From: Bacillota bacterium | Lineage (GTDB): Bacteria > Bacillota > Bacilli > Alicyclobacillales > SLC66 | Length of the DNA: 44,600 bases | Reading direction: 5' to 3' | Assembly (NCBI GenBank): GCA_021785975.1 | Contig: JAJYOE010000011.1 | Location: forward strand, 1 to 44,600 | Part shown: in pieces, positions 26,798-34,662 of the stretch | How positions within the stretch are numbered: the first letter of the stretch is position 1 | Layout of the letters: every line of letters begins with the position of its first letter | The notes under the pieces: model-generated | What the model was told of the DNA's origin: nothing | The model's input: the letters and a program-made list of their open reading frames with translations, nothing else | Databases searched by the model: none | Translations under genes and position numbers: made by a program

Positions 26798-26834
26798 TGA
26801 GAAAGCCATCTTCATCAACGAGAAGATGGCTTTT
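26798..26834 (-). terminator. hairpin terminator at the end of the YuiB-like gene
   Basis: On the minus strand AAAAGCCATCTTC pairs with GAAGATGGCTTT around an 8-nt loop. The stop codon of the gene lies in the loop. The T tract on the minus strand is poor (CTCATTGGTTTT). Confidence 0.55.
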
Positions 26835-27087
26835 CCTGAAACATCTTATATCCTCTATCCCTTAGTTGCCTGATGTTCCATGCACCGATCAATACTGCGA
26901 CCAGGCTGAGGACGACCAGGATCCACAAGATGGCGTTCATGCCACGAATGTGAAATCCGATATACACAAGAAAAAAGAGATAGGCGACGAGATTAGCCCA
27001 CCATCGACGAAAAAGCATATCGACGATAAAGCTCAGGCCGTAAAAAACGACCAACGTAAGAATCCCCAGTATTACCACTTGGATCAC
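26815..27087 (-). CDS. YuiB-like small membrane protein
   Basis: 90 residues with three hydrophobic helices and a short basic tail. The tail LRDRGYKMFQ resembles the C-terminus of Bacillus YuiB as I remember it; the function is unknown. GTG start with GAGGTG upstream. It lies 28 nt after the acyl-CoA ligase gene and is probably the last gene of that operon. Confidence 0.65.
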   Translation of the reverse strand: MIQVVILGILTLVVFYGLSFIVDMLFRRWWANLVAYLFFLVYIGFHIRGMNAILWILVVLSLVAVLIGAWNIRQLRDRGYKMFQEKPSSR

Positions 27088-27115
27088 CTAAAGCTCACCT
27101 CGTCACCTATTGTAT

Positions 27116-28651
27116 TTATTTTTCGGTGATAATTCTATCTCTCAATTCCCGTCTCAACACTTTTCCAGTCATATTTTTGGGTAATTCGGAAACAAATATA
27201 TATCGACTCGGTTGCTTATACTTTGCCAGATTCTCTTTGCAGTACTCGCGAATCGCCTCTTCAGTGAGCCGCTCGTCTTTTCGAACGATAAACGCGACCA
27301 CGGTTTCTCCGTACTCCTCATCGGGTGCGCCGATGACAGCCACCTCGACGATGCCATCGATGCGAAATAGCACTTCCTCCACTTCGCGAGGATACACGTT
27401 GTACCCTCCGACAAGCACCATGTCCTTTTTGCGATCAACAATATAGAAATAACCATCTTCATCCATTCTGGCAAGGTCCCCGGTATGCAACCAGCCACTT
27501 CGAAGTGCGGCTTCTGTCTCGCGTGGTCGATTCAAGTATCCTTTCATCACATTCGGACCCCGAACCACCAGTTCACCCACTTCACCGACAGGAACTTCCC
27601 GATCATTTTCATCAAACACTTTTTGCTCCACCAGCGGAACACTGATACCGATCGACCCGACTTTTCGCGGACGTCCGTCAACAGGCGTGAAAGCGGTCAC
27701 AGGAGAGGCTTCAGAAAGCCCGTACCCTTCAAGAACCTTCACATGGAACCGCTTTTCAAATGCTTCTGTCACCGCCACCGGCATTGCAGCACCACCAGAA
27801 ATACAGTACCGTAAGCTTTGCAATTCATACGGTGTATCCCCCGCCGCTTGGATCATAAAATTATACATGGTGGGAACGCCAGCAAAAATGGTCGCTTTTT
27901 TATCCTGGATGACGGATAATACTTCGAGCGGACTGAACCTGGGCAGGATGATCATATGCGCACCCTTGTAAACCGAGGTATTAAGACATACGGTCAAGCT
28001 GAACACGTGAAAAATGGGTAATACTGTAACCACCCGATCATTTTCAGAGTAGTCCAGATAATCCCCGATCGTATCTGCATTCGAACTCAGATTCTGATGC
28101 GTGAGCATCGCCCCTTTAGGCGTGCCCGTTGTTCCCGAGGTATAGAGAACGACCGCAGTGTCGTCGAGGCTCAGTTCCGGTTGATAGGAAACGTTTTCAA
28201 TCGGATCATGCTTTATAAAATCCTCAAAGCGCAAAATACCTTTAGGCACCTTCTCAGCCCCTGCTGCAATCAGTATGAGACCAGGCAACATGGCATTCAG
28301 GGCACCTGCCATCTCCGCAAACTGAGCCGGTGCCACCACTGCTTTGACACCGCTATCTCTCAGCATGTAAAGGATTTCATTTGGCGTGTACAAAGGGTTC
28401 ATGGGAACACAAAACATTCCCAAACGAAACGCGCTGTGATAGGCAAGAAGAAATGCATCAGAGTTGGGCAAAATGATTGCAAGCCCGTCTCCCTTGCGTA
28501 ATCCGAGGTCATAGAGAGCGCCGCTGACATTCGATACCATTCGATCAAACTGGGCATAGGTCACCTCACGCCCCGCAAAGGTATACGCCACTGATTCGGG
28601 CAACTTGGCTGCCGTATGTCTAAGGTTGGCATTCAAGTGATGGAATTCCAC
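27116..28651 (-). CDS. long-chain fatty-acid-CoA ligase (AMP-binding family)
   Basis: Activates a carboxylic acid to its acyl-CoA through an acyl-adenylate. It has 511 residues: P-loop YTSGTTGTPKGA (about residues 165-180), GYGLSEASPV, the TGDLARMDEDGYFYIVDRKKD hinge and the C-terminal catalytic Lys in MTGKVLRRELRD. The substrate chain length cannot be read from sequence; the fatty-acid role is inferred from the adjacent enoyl-CoA hydratase. GTG start with AAGGAAGG. Its gap to the hydratase gene is 27 nt. Confidence 0.92.
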   Translation of the reverse strand: MEFHHLNANLRHTAAKLPESVAYTFAGREVTYAQFDRMVSNVSGALYDLGLRKGDGLAIILPNSDAFLLAYHSAFRLGMFCVPMNPLYTPNEILYMLRDSGVKAVVAPAQFAEMAGALNAMLPGLILIAAGAEKVPKGILRFEDFIKHDPIENVSYQPELSLDDTAVVLYTSGTTGTPKGAMLTHQNLSSNADTIGDYLDYSENDRVVTVLPIFHVFSLTVCLNTSVYKGAHMIILPRFSPLEVLSVIQDKKATIFAGVPTMYNFMIQAAGDTPYELQSLRYCISGGAAMPVAVTEAFEKRFHVKVLEGYGLSEASPVTAFTPVDGRPRKVGSIGISVPLVEQKVFDENDREVPVGEVGELVVRGPNVMKGYLNRPRETEAALRSGWLHTGDLARMDEDGYFYIVDRKKDMVLVGGYNVYPREVEEVLFRIDGIVEVAVIGAPDEEYGETVVAFIVRKDERLTEEAIREYCKENLAKYKQPSRYIFVSELPKNMTGKVLRRELRDRIITEK

Positions 28652-28678
28652 TGTAGCAACCTTCCTTCATCCGTTCAT

Positions 28679-29461
28679 TTATTCGTTAGTAAAATTTGGT
28701 TCACGCTTTTCAATAAAAGCAGATACCCCTTCTTTACTATCCTTCATTTGAAATACTTCATCAAACAACTTGGCTTCTACTTGTACCGCTTCGTCAAGAG
28801 GCAAATGGATGCCATCCATCACCGCTTTTTTAATCAAGGAAAGAGCAGGTAAGCTTCTGGAAGCGATGTGAGACGCAAGTGCAACCGCATGCTCGAGTGC
28901 CTTACCGGGTTCCGTGACTGCATTGACCAGTCCCATTCGATACGCTTCATCTGCGGAGATCGGTTGACCTGTGAACATGAGTTCCTTGGCTCTAGCCTCA
29001 CCAATCAGACGAGGTAGGCGCTGTGTGCCTCCTGCTCCTGGGAAAATACCTAGGTTGATTTCAGGGAAACCAAGTTTCGCGTTTTTGTCGCAGATACGAA
29101 TGTCACAGGCTAATGCCAGTTCCAACCCACCGCCAAGTGTAAACCCATTCAGTGCGGCAATCGTCGGTTTTGGGAAAAAATCAATGGTATTCATCAGCTC
29201 ATGAAAACGTTGCGCCATATGGAAAGCCACACCGGGTTGACCTAGCGCATCAGGGAATTCCTTAATATTAGCTCCCGCCATGAATGCGCGATCACCTTGG
29301 CCAGTCAGCACGATGGCCACCACTTCCGGATCTTTTTCCAAAGAAAGATAGGCTTGCAACAATTCTTTGGCAACAGACTGGCTCAATACATTCATGGGTG
29401 GATTATCGATGGTGATGATCGCCAGCCTGTTTTCCTTCTTTAAATGCACTAATTCTGGCAT
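28679..29461 (-). CDS. enoyl-CoA hydratase/isomerase family protein
   Basis: 260 residues of crotonase fold, likely hydrating trans-2-enoyl-CoA in beta-oxidation. The oxyanion-hole motifs are AFMAGANIKEF (about residues 58-68) and NGFTLGGGLELALACDIR (about 104-121). Glu residues in the catalytic helix region (FPEINLGIFPGAGGTQRLPR) fit a hydratase. ATG is about 7 nt after GGGAGGG. A perfect 16-bp palindrome between the promoter and the gene suggests TetR-type (FadR-like) control of this gene and the acyl-CoA ligase. Confidence 0.92.
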   Translation of the reverse strand: MPELVHLKKENRLAIITIDNPPMNVLSQSVAKELLQAYLSLEKDPEVVAIVLTGQGDRAFMAGANIKEFPDALGQPGVAFHMAQRFHELMNTIDFFPKPTIAALNGFTLGGGLELALACDIRICDKNAKLGFPEINLGIFPGAGGTQRLPRLIGEARAKELMFTGQPISADEAYRMGLVNAVTEPGKALEHAVALASHIASRSLPALSLIKKAVMDGIHLPLDEAVQVEAKLFDEVFQMKDSKEGVSAFIEKREPNFTNE

Positions 29462-29476
29462 ACCTTGCCCTCCCTT

Positions 29477-29492
29477 TTGACTGATCAGTCAA
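29477..29492 (-). promoter_or_regulatory. TetR/FadR-like operator
   Basis: TTGACTGATCAGTCAA is a perfect 16-bp palindrome. It lies just downstream of a probable -10 (TACACT or TATAAA at 29496-29506, minus strand) and 16 nt before the enoyl-CoA hydratase start. This is the size and position of TetR-family operators that repress beta-oxidation genes. No regulator gene lies beside it. Confidence 0.7.
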
Positions 29493-29519
29493 TCATTTAT
29501 AGTGTAACATAAAAAAAGA

Positions 29520-29696
29520 TTACTTTCGCCTCTTTATCAAAAAATAATGGATGACCATTGCAATGAATGTGATTCCCGCTAATAAATATAAGACACGGGA
29601 AAATTGCAGCAAGCGGTAATGGGACACTAACTGCCCCAACTCTACCAGGACGATAATGACCGACACAAACATCCAGCTTTTTACTTTCCCGTCCAT
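29520..29696 (-). CDS. small two-helix membrane protein
   Basis: 58 residues (65 if the ATG at 29717 is used) with two hydrophobic helices, a short polar turn (SHYRLLQFSR) and a basic KRRK end. I start at 29696 because AGGTGG lies 8 nt upstream; the ATG at 29717 abuts the previous stop codon and has no Shine-Dalgarno. It is the last gene after the PxpC/KipA-like gene. Function unknown. Confidence 0.55.
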   Translation of the reverse strand: MDGKVKSWMFVSVIIVLVELGQLVSHYRLLQFSRVLYLLAGITFIAMVIHYFLIKRRK

Positions 29697-29717
29697 TTCA
29701 AGCACCACCTGCACCAT

Positions 29718-30722
29718 TTAAGTATTGAACCACTTCCATAATTTCAACCAATTTTGCCGCACCATCATTTTTATGGGGTAAACTGCACTTGCTTCCTCTC
29801 TGCTCACTTTACGCAACCAAATGGTGGTACCGATATTCCTTAATGAAATTCCGGCCATCTCATGGCTCATCATGACACCAAAGCGAGGATAGCCGCCAAC
29901 CGTAGGCCGATCAGGCCCAAGTAGGATGGGTTGACCTTTTCGCGGCCACTGGATAAGGCCACTTATGGTTGGCGACGAATGCGACAGTTCTACCACGTCC
30001 ATCGTTACTTTTGCCTCATCTGGAGAAAGCCACTCCATCCTTAACCCGTGACGGTCCCAGTGGGGAGTGATGCGAAAATACCAATCTCTGGCGTTCTCCA
30101 TTCCTAAATCACGAGAAATTACATCGTATTCAGGACCGGGCAAAAAATACAGCGGTTCTGCCAATAAAGGATTCGTTCGTAAGGATATCTCAATCATATT
30201 AGCAAACTTTTTCGTCCTATGCTGAGATAATAAATCCTCATCAACTTCTTGCACCGGTATGACATCGCCATCACGAAGTCTTCTGCCAAGAAGTCCTGGA
30301 AAATCACCTGTCATGGAAGCGCTGTAACTCCCCAACACCGGATTCAGGTGAAGGTCCGAGTGAAATGCGAGATAGGAGTATGTACCACTTTTTGCGAAAC
30401 CAAGTTCAATCACATCTCCGTTTTGTACGATACATTTTGCTAACAATCCGCCACCCGAGGCGGGAACTATCCAATCACCTAACTGAACCGTTCGCTGTGC
30501 ACCGCCCACTGCCACAATGGTCGAAGACTTTACCTGAATCTTGAACGGCGACGGACCTGTCTCGATCCACCAGCGATTGGCATCCGTTCTGCCTCCCAAT
30601 AAGGAATCCACTGCTTCTGCCATCCACCAGTCTACAGGTCCGCTTTCCGCCAGTCCGTATTGGCCAAGTCCTGTACGTCGCCTTCCTACGAGTTGCGAAA
30701 CCCCGGCGCTTCGCACCTGCAT
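29718..30722 (-). CDS. PxpC/KipA-like carboxyltransferase-fold protein, unpaired
   Basis: 334 residues of the allophanate hydrolase subunit 2 family: QLVGRRRTGLGQYGLAESGP at the N-terminus, then GGAQ near residue 75 and the QWPRKGQPILLGPDRPTVGGYPR segment near residue 275. Family members are the C subunit of 5-oxoprolinase (with PxpA and PxpB) or KipA of the KipI-KipA pair. Neither partner is present here, so its function is open. It follows the YuiH-like gene with 1 nt between stop and ATG. Confidence 0.78.
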   Translation of the reverse strand: MQVRSAGVSQLVGRRRTGLGQYGLAESGPVDWWMAEAVDSLLGGRTDANRWWIETGPSPFKIQVKSSTIVAVGGAQRTVQLGDWIVPASGGGLLAKCIVQNGDVIELGFAKSGTYSYLAFHSDLHLNPVLGSYSASMTGDFPGLLGRRLRDGDVIPVQEVDEDLLSQHRTKKFANMIEISLRTNPLLAEPLYFLPGPEYDVISRDLGMENARDWYFRITPHWDRHGLRMEWLSPDEAKVTMDVVELSHSSPTISGLIQWPRKGQPILLGPDRPTVGGYPRFGVMMSHEMAGISLRNIGTTIWLRKVSREEASAVYPIKMMVRQNWLKLWKWFNT

Positions 30723-30723
30723 C

Positions 30724-31398
30724 TTATGATTTTTTTTGAGAACGCAGCGCGTTGAGGTGTTCTCGCCACTTTTTCTCCGCTTCTATAGACGAATCCCCGA
30801 ACCATGCCGGATCATCACGAAACCGTTGACCATCTGGATTGTTGGCGTCAATCGCCCATGGATCTCCGAGCATGTGGTAACCGCGCTCTTCCCAGAATCC
30901 CGGACGGTCTTTACTCATGAATTCAATCCCACGAACCCATTTGGCGCTTTTCCAAAAATACAAATGGGGCACCATCAAACGAAGCGGATACCCATGTTCA
31001 GGTTCCAAGGGCTTGCCATCATGCTTATAGGCAAAAAGCACTCCTGGCTTCAAGAGCTCTTCAAGCGGGAGATTAGTGGTAAATCCCTGCTCCGCTTGAA
31101 TCATCACGTATTTGCTATCCGGATTCAGTTTTACAGTGTCCAATACTGCCTGAAAAGGGATACCCTCCCACACATTATCGTACCTGGACCAAGTGGTGAC
31201 ACAATGGATATCACACTCGTATACTTCGTGCGGCAATGCCATAAATTCATCCCAGGTAAATGTTCGTTCCTGCTCCACCAGGCCACTGATACGAAAATTC
31301 CAAGTGGCCAGATCCACTTTAGGAACTCCGCCTTCATGAAGAACCGGCCATTTTTTTGTTAAATATTGTCCTTTTGGCAATCGTTCCTTTGCATTCAT
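30724..31398 (-). CDS. YuiH-like sulfite oxidase-family molybdopterin oxidoreductase
   Basis: 224 residues of the sulfite oxidase molybdopterin domain. The motif CDIHCVTTWSRYDNVWEG provides the Mo-ligand Cys candidate. LYFWKSAKWVRGIEF and FWEERGYHMLGDPWA are also typical. It has no TAT signal and no heme domain, so it is a soluble cytoplasmic form like Bacillus YuiH; the substrate is unknown. I start at ATG 31398, 8 nt after GGAGG; the ATG at 31413 overlaps that ribosome binding site. It follows the nuclease gene by about 33 nt. Confidence 0.88.
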   Translation of the reverse strand: MNAKERLPKGQYLTKKWPVLHEGGVPKVDLATWNFRISGLVEQERTFTWDEFMALPHEVYECDIHCVTTWSRYDNVWEGIPFQAVLDTVKLNPDSKYVMIQAEQGFTTNLPLEELLKPGVLFAYKHDGKPLEPEHGYPLRLMVPHLYFWKSAKWVRGIEFMSKDRPGFWEERGYHMLGDPWAIDANNPDGQRFRDDPAWFGDSSIEAEKKWREHLNALRSQKKS

Positions 31399-31431
31399 GA
31401 TGGACTCCTCCATTTTTAGCTTTGTGACTGC

Positions 31432-32187
31432 TTAATTATATAATGACGTGCTGTCATTCGCTTTCGCAAATGCAGGACAAAGTGATCGATACGGGCAGTA
31501 TGCGGTGCAAAATCCTGGAGAGTAATGGGCTTCAAAAGATTCCTCTTGAATTTTGTGCCATAAAGCGATAACCCACTCCTTGGCATTTTTGCGATCTTCA
31601 TCCTTCAAGTCCACCCATTCTCTGCGCCCACTCACGACAAAGTCAAAATAACCACTTTGCGCTGGAACACCGTAAATGTGCTCACAAGCAAGCGAATAGA
31701 TGACAAGTTGCTTGAATTTTACCGGATGACGTCCAGCAAAATGCTTGCCTGTTTTTAAATCTGCCACGATATAGCCATGTGAATCTGTATAGATCACCCT
31801 GTCGATAAATCCTTTCACAGGCGGAACGTCATTTCCCATCGGCAATAAAAATTCTTGTTCCGATGCCATCACATCTTCTACGCGATAACGGCTGAACCGA
31901 TAGATCGCTTGAACGCCACTTTTATAAAATCCTACCGCCACACTGCGCTCGGGAAACTCCGGCAACAATTGCGGAAATTGTTCATCAAAATCACTCTTTA
32001 AATCTGCAAAGTCTAGTTCTCCACCGCTGTTGGCATGAGCCTCATACAACGAGTGAAGTACTTTCCCAAAACTTGCGTGATAAGTCGGGACAGAATCAAC
32101 TGGTGCCAATTGCTGTACATATTCGTAAAAAAAACGCAATCCGCAGGTCTCGTATAAACTCAATCGACTAAAAGATAAATAATCCAT
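31432..32187 (-). CDS. PD-(D/E)XK nuclease with Fe-S cysteines (Cas4/AddB-like)
   Basis: 251 residues. Starts with SFSRLSLYETCGLRFFYEY, the Cas4/RecB-type N-terminal motif with Cys15. The nuclease core is GFIDRVIY ... IVADLKTGK (catalytic Asp and Lys, near residues 143-165). The C-terminus has Cys227-x3-Cys231-x5-Cys237. One N-terminal and three C-terminal Cys is the 4Fe-4S arrangement of AddB and Cas4. I start at ATG 32187: the longer frame begins with TTG at 32259, which overlaps a promoter (TTGGTC/TATAAA). No helicase, cas1/cas2 or CRISPR is nearby, so it stands alone, heading an operon with yuiH. Confidence 0.82.
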   Translation of the reverse strand: MDYLSFSRLSLYETCGLRFFYEYVQQLAPVDSVPTYHASFGKVLHSLYEAHANSGGELDFADLKSDFDEQFPQLLPEFPERSVAVGFYKSGVQAIYRFSRYRVEDVMASEQEFLLPMGNDVPPVKGFIDRVIYTDSHGYIVADLKTGKHFAGRHPVKFKQLVIYSLACEHIYGVPAQSGYFDFVVSGRREWVDLKDEDRKNAKEWVIALWHKIQEESFEAHYSPGFCTAYCPYRSLCPAFAKANDSTSLYN

Positions 32188-32315
32188 CCTACTCCGCTTT
32201 CCTTCTCCAGATTCATGATCGCTTTTATCATTTTTATAATACCATGAAATATTGACCAACTTTCATGCTTGGATTGCCCGAGGAATAATTGTTACAAATT
32301 TATGTACATTTTGTG

Positions 32316-32344
32316 TTGAATCATGAAACCCCAAGTGATATTTT
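32316..32344 (+). promoter_or_regulatory. promoter candidate for the 218-residue protein
   Basis: TTGAAT, 17 nt, TATTTT, ending 33 nt before the TTG start. It lies in the divergent region shared with the nuclease gene. Confidence 0.4.
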
Positions 32345-32376
32345 ATTCTTAAAAACGAGCGGGGAGAGAAATCTGC

Positions 32377-33033
32377 TTGTATGAAGACTATATTGATTTT
32401 CTGGATTTTGTAATCAAAACCAAACAGGAATATGAATCCGGGAGTCTATTTGGGCGTCCTATTCTTCGAGACATGCCAAGTTTTCAACGACAATTAGAAG
32501 ATTTGATCGATAAAATCATGGCTATTGATCCTCCGCTCGAATTTAGTCCAAAAATCCCGGTGATGGAAAGTGCCATCTCCTTGCCAACCGGACTCAACTA
32601 TCGATTGTATTGGAATTTTATTATGTTGCAAAGTATGCTACATGACCGGCAAGTGTTGAACTTCAGTATCAGTTCTCGTAAACTTAAAACTTTTCATTCC
32701 TGCCATCTGTACTCTCCGTCCCTGGCTAATGATCAGCATCCGTCTGTTCAAACAGTGTTTGCCGAGGAAATCACGTTGCTGTCCATTCCATTCTCCGAAC
32801 CATCCTACCACCTGCTCAGCGGTCAATCTCGTTTAGTTAATGTGAAAGACACTGAAGAAATAGCAGTGACATCAATCCCCTGCCGATTACACATCGATGC
32901 ACTTTATTCCGAACTTGACAAACTATTGTATTGTTCGCATTGTTATCTTTTTCACCGTATTCGTTGGATGACCGATGGCACGTTTACTACCTTACGATTC
33001 AGCGATTTTTGCTCTCACCGCTGCTTGTTTTAA
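32377..33033 (+). CDS. uncharacterised protein with a C-terminal four-Cys motif
   Basis: 218 residues, no recognised family. The first 60 residues are helical and acidic (YEDYIDFLDFVIKTKQEYE). The centre is beta-rich. The C-terminus carries Cys186-x2-Cys189 (CSHC) and Cys212-x3-Cys216 (CSHRC), a possible zinc-binding site. No signal or membrane segment. TTG start with GGGGAG 10 nt upstream; there is no in-frame ATG for 30 codons. It is divergent from the Fe-S nuclease and convergent with nos. Confidence 0.7.
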   Translation: MYEDYIDFLDFVIKTKQEYESGSLFGRPILRDMPSFQRQLEDLIDKIMAIDPPLEFSPKIPVMESAISLPTGLNYRLYWNFIMLQSMLHDRQVLNFSISSRKLKTFHSCHLYSPSLANDQHPSVQTVFAEEITLLSIPFSEPSYHLLSGQSRLVNVKDTEEIAVTSIPCRLHIDALYSELDKLLYCSHCYLFHRIRWMTDGTFTTLRFSDFCSHRCLF

Positions 33034-33163
33034 CAGGTCCCCGAGGGAAAAAGAGCACACCAAGCATAGCGTGAAAGAATTATGCCAAGCTTTGCTGGTC
33101 AGCACATGCTGAGTAAGAAACACTGATTCAACAGGATTTCAGTGCTGTTGCCCCCTGTTAAAA
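33028..33163. repeat. 10-bp inverted repeat at the ends of two convergent genes, with internal hairpins
   Basis: TTTTAACAGG (33028-33037) and CCTGTTAAAA (33154-33163) form a perfect inverted pair; each contains the stop codon of one of the two convergent genes. Between them lie CACTGA/TCAGTG, CAACAG/CTGTTG and TCAGCA/TGCTGA stems. No strong T tract is visible. It probably acts in ending both transcripts; a small insertion is less likely. Confidence 0.4.
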
Positions 33164-34216
33164 GGGACTCTCTTGCCGAAAGTAGTTTGGCTTCACCAAG
33201 GTGTCATCGTAATGTCGATGAAAAATGTGTGTGGCCGCCGGAGAAACTGGGGGAATTAGCCATGTCCAGTCTCCCGTAAGTTCACGCCCCTCATCCATTT
33301 CAATTTGCTCAAATCGTTCAAACTGCTTGGCAGCAGTATGATGATCAACGATAGTTACGCCGCTTTCCTTAAACGACTGTAAAACAGCAACGTTTAACTC
33401 GATGAGAGCCTTGTCTTTCCATAGTGTAGAGTCGGATTTGGTTTCTAGTCCTATTAAAGATGCCACCTTCGGCAACATGTTGTAACGATTCACATCTGCA
33501 AAATTGCGAGCACCGATTTCCGTTTCCATATACCAGCCGTTAAAAGGAGCTGCCGAGAATCGAAGTCCCCCTATTTCCAACCCCATATCCGCTATCATGG
33601 GTACGGTGTACCACTTAAGCCCTAACTCTTCAAATTGGGGATAATTAGGGTGATGAATATCAACTTCCAAAACTAAATCATCAGGAATGGAATAGCAAAC
33701 TGGTTGTTCACTGTTCATTTGAACGACTAATGGCAGAACATCAAACGGCGTCCGTTTACCTTTCCATCCCAATTCTTCACAGATACGCGTAAACGCAACC
33801 GAATGTGGATCCCCGATAATACCACGCTTGGTCTCATAACCGGCATAACGAATAAGTTGGTGGTTCCAAATACGCATTCTTGGGTTAAATACGGTAATTG
33901 TAGGTCGTATCTTTCCTGCGTTCGTGGCAAACTCAATATGACGATAAAGAGCGCTCACCACCTCACTAGAAGTTGTTAAATGTCTCTCATCAAAAACGTT
34001 CAATGATTTCCAAAACAACCTTCCAATACAGCGATTGCTATTTCTCCATGCCATTCTCGCACCATGTTCCAATTCTTCGTATGTAAGTTCGTAAGTAGCT
34101 TTTAGCATCAAACTTTCTTCTATTACGGCTAATCTATTTTTAGTTTCTTTAACACCTTTTCCAAGTTCAAGGTAGCACTTCGAGATGAATTCTCGTGCTT
34201 CATCGTACATTTGCAT
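33158..34216 (-). CDS. nos: nitric oxide synthase, oxygenase domain
   Basis: Oxidises arginine to citrulline and NO; bacterial forms lack the reductase domain and borrow electrons. The 352 residues fit the family length. The heme-thiolate Cys63 lies in [11 protein letters not shown]. Other conserved segments are KIRPTITVF, the [18 protein letters not shown] and [18 protein letters not shown] active-site regions, and [20 protein letters not shown] with pterin contacts. ATG is 9 nt after GGAG. It is a single gene between a decayed pseudogene and the unrecognised CxxC gene, so its electron donor is not indicated locally. Confidence 0.96.
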   Translation of the reverse strand: MQMYDEAREFISKCYLELGKGVKETKNRLAVIEESLMLKATYELTYEELEHGARMAWRNSNRCIGRLFWKSLNVFDERHLTTSSEVVSALYRHIEFATNAGKIRPTITVFNPRMRIWNHQLIRYAGYETKRGIIGDPHSVAFTRICEELGWKGKRTPFDVLPLVVQMNSEQPVCYSIPDDLVLEVDIHHPNYPQFEELGLKWYTVPMIADMGLEIGGLRFSAAPFNGWYMETEIGARNFADVNRYNMLPKVASLIGLETKSDSTLWKDKALIELNVAVLQSFKESGVTIVDHHTAAKQFERFEQIEMDEGRELTGDWTWLIPPVSPAATHIFHRHYDDTLVKPNYFRQESPF

Positions 34217-34218
34217 TA

Positions 34219-34520
34219 CAATTTGCTCCTTCTTGAAGATTACTCAAAATAAATCTCTTCATTCTCATCCAACAATCCAATGCGTCGTCTTGGATTGTTG
34301 GTGTCAATGCTTCAAATGCAGTTTTCAAGGCAGGAATTTCATCGAGTTTATTTTGAAACTCTTCAGAAATTGGTTCTGGATTCGTTTCTACAAGCGGTTT
34401 CACACCTGATTGTTCCACTTCAATTGCTTCAAAGTATAAGCTTTTAAGATGGGTTCCATTGCAATTATATCTTGAACATTGTTAAAACAAATCGCAGAAT
34501 GCAAACTCACTATAAAATCT
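34219..34520 (-). pseudogene. remnant of a YdeI/OmdA-family (DUF1801-type) gene
   Basis: Homology is split between frames. Upstream, one frame gives FNNVQDIIAMEPILKAY; from about 34434 the next frame continues as FEAIEVEQSGVKP and EEFQNKLDEIPALKTAFEALTP, as in YdeI proteins (recalled EIVEMESILKAYIYEAIEVE). A single lost base near 34434 explains the shift. After FEALTP the expected GRQR segment is missing and the rest matches only in fragments (QSKT in another frame). The 5' half of the gene is absent. A 72-codon frame (34200-34418) is what is left and is probably not functional. It overlaps the start of nos. Confidence 0.7.
34269..34301. repeat. perfect 12-bp inverted repeat inside the pseudogene
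   Basis: CCAACAATCCAA (34269-34280) and TTGGATTGTTGG (34290-34301) are perfect complements around a 9-nt loop. It lies 53 bp upstream of the nos start codon, at the point where the YdeI homology breaks. No T tract follows. It may be an operator, an RNA hairpin in the nos leader, or the scar of a deletion. Confidence 0.6.
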
Positions 34521-34567
34521 ATTAACTCGAAACGAATCAGTTTGTTTCCTCACATTTCATATGTACC

Positions 34568-34611
34568 CTGAAAACAAACCAGCTATGTACATGTAAACAT
34601 AGCTGGTTTGT
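34568..34611 (-). terminator. intrinsic terminator of nrdR-nrdJ
   Basis: On the minus strand ACAAACCAGCTATGT pairs with ACATAGCTGGTTTGT around a short loop, followed by TTTTC. It lies 50 bp after the nrdJ stop. Confidence 0.85.
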
Positions 34612-34662
34612 CGATTACACGTAGCTTGATGGCTCTTTGTAAAGTAACTTAGAGTCCCTAGT

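Noticed and set aside
31432-32187. Cas4-like nuclease as part of a CRISPR system
   Set aside because: No repeat array, cas1, cas2 or effector gene is visible in the window.
32187-32259. TTG at 32259 as start of the nuclease
   Set aside because: It overlaps the probable -35 (TTGGTC) of the gene's own promoter, and the extra 24 residues are unlike the family.
34200-34418. 72-codon frame as a real small gene
   Set aside because: It is the middle of a frameshifted YdeI-type remnant and overlaps the nos start.
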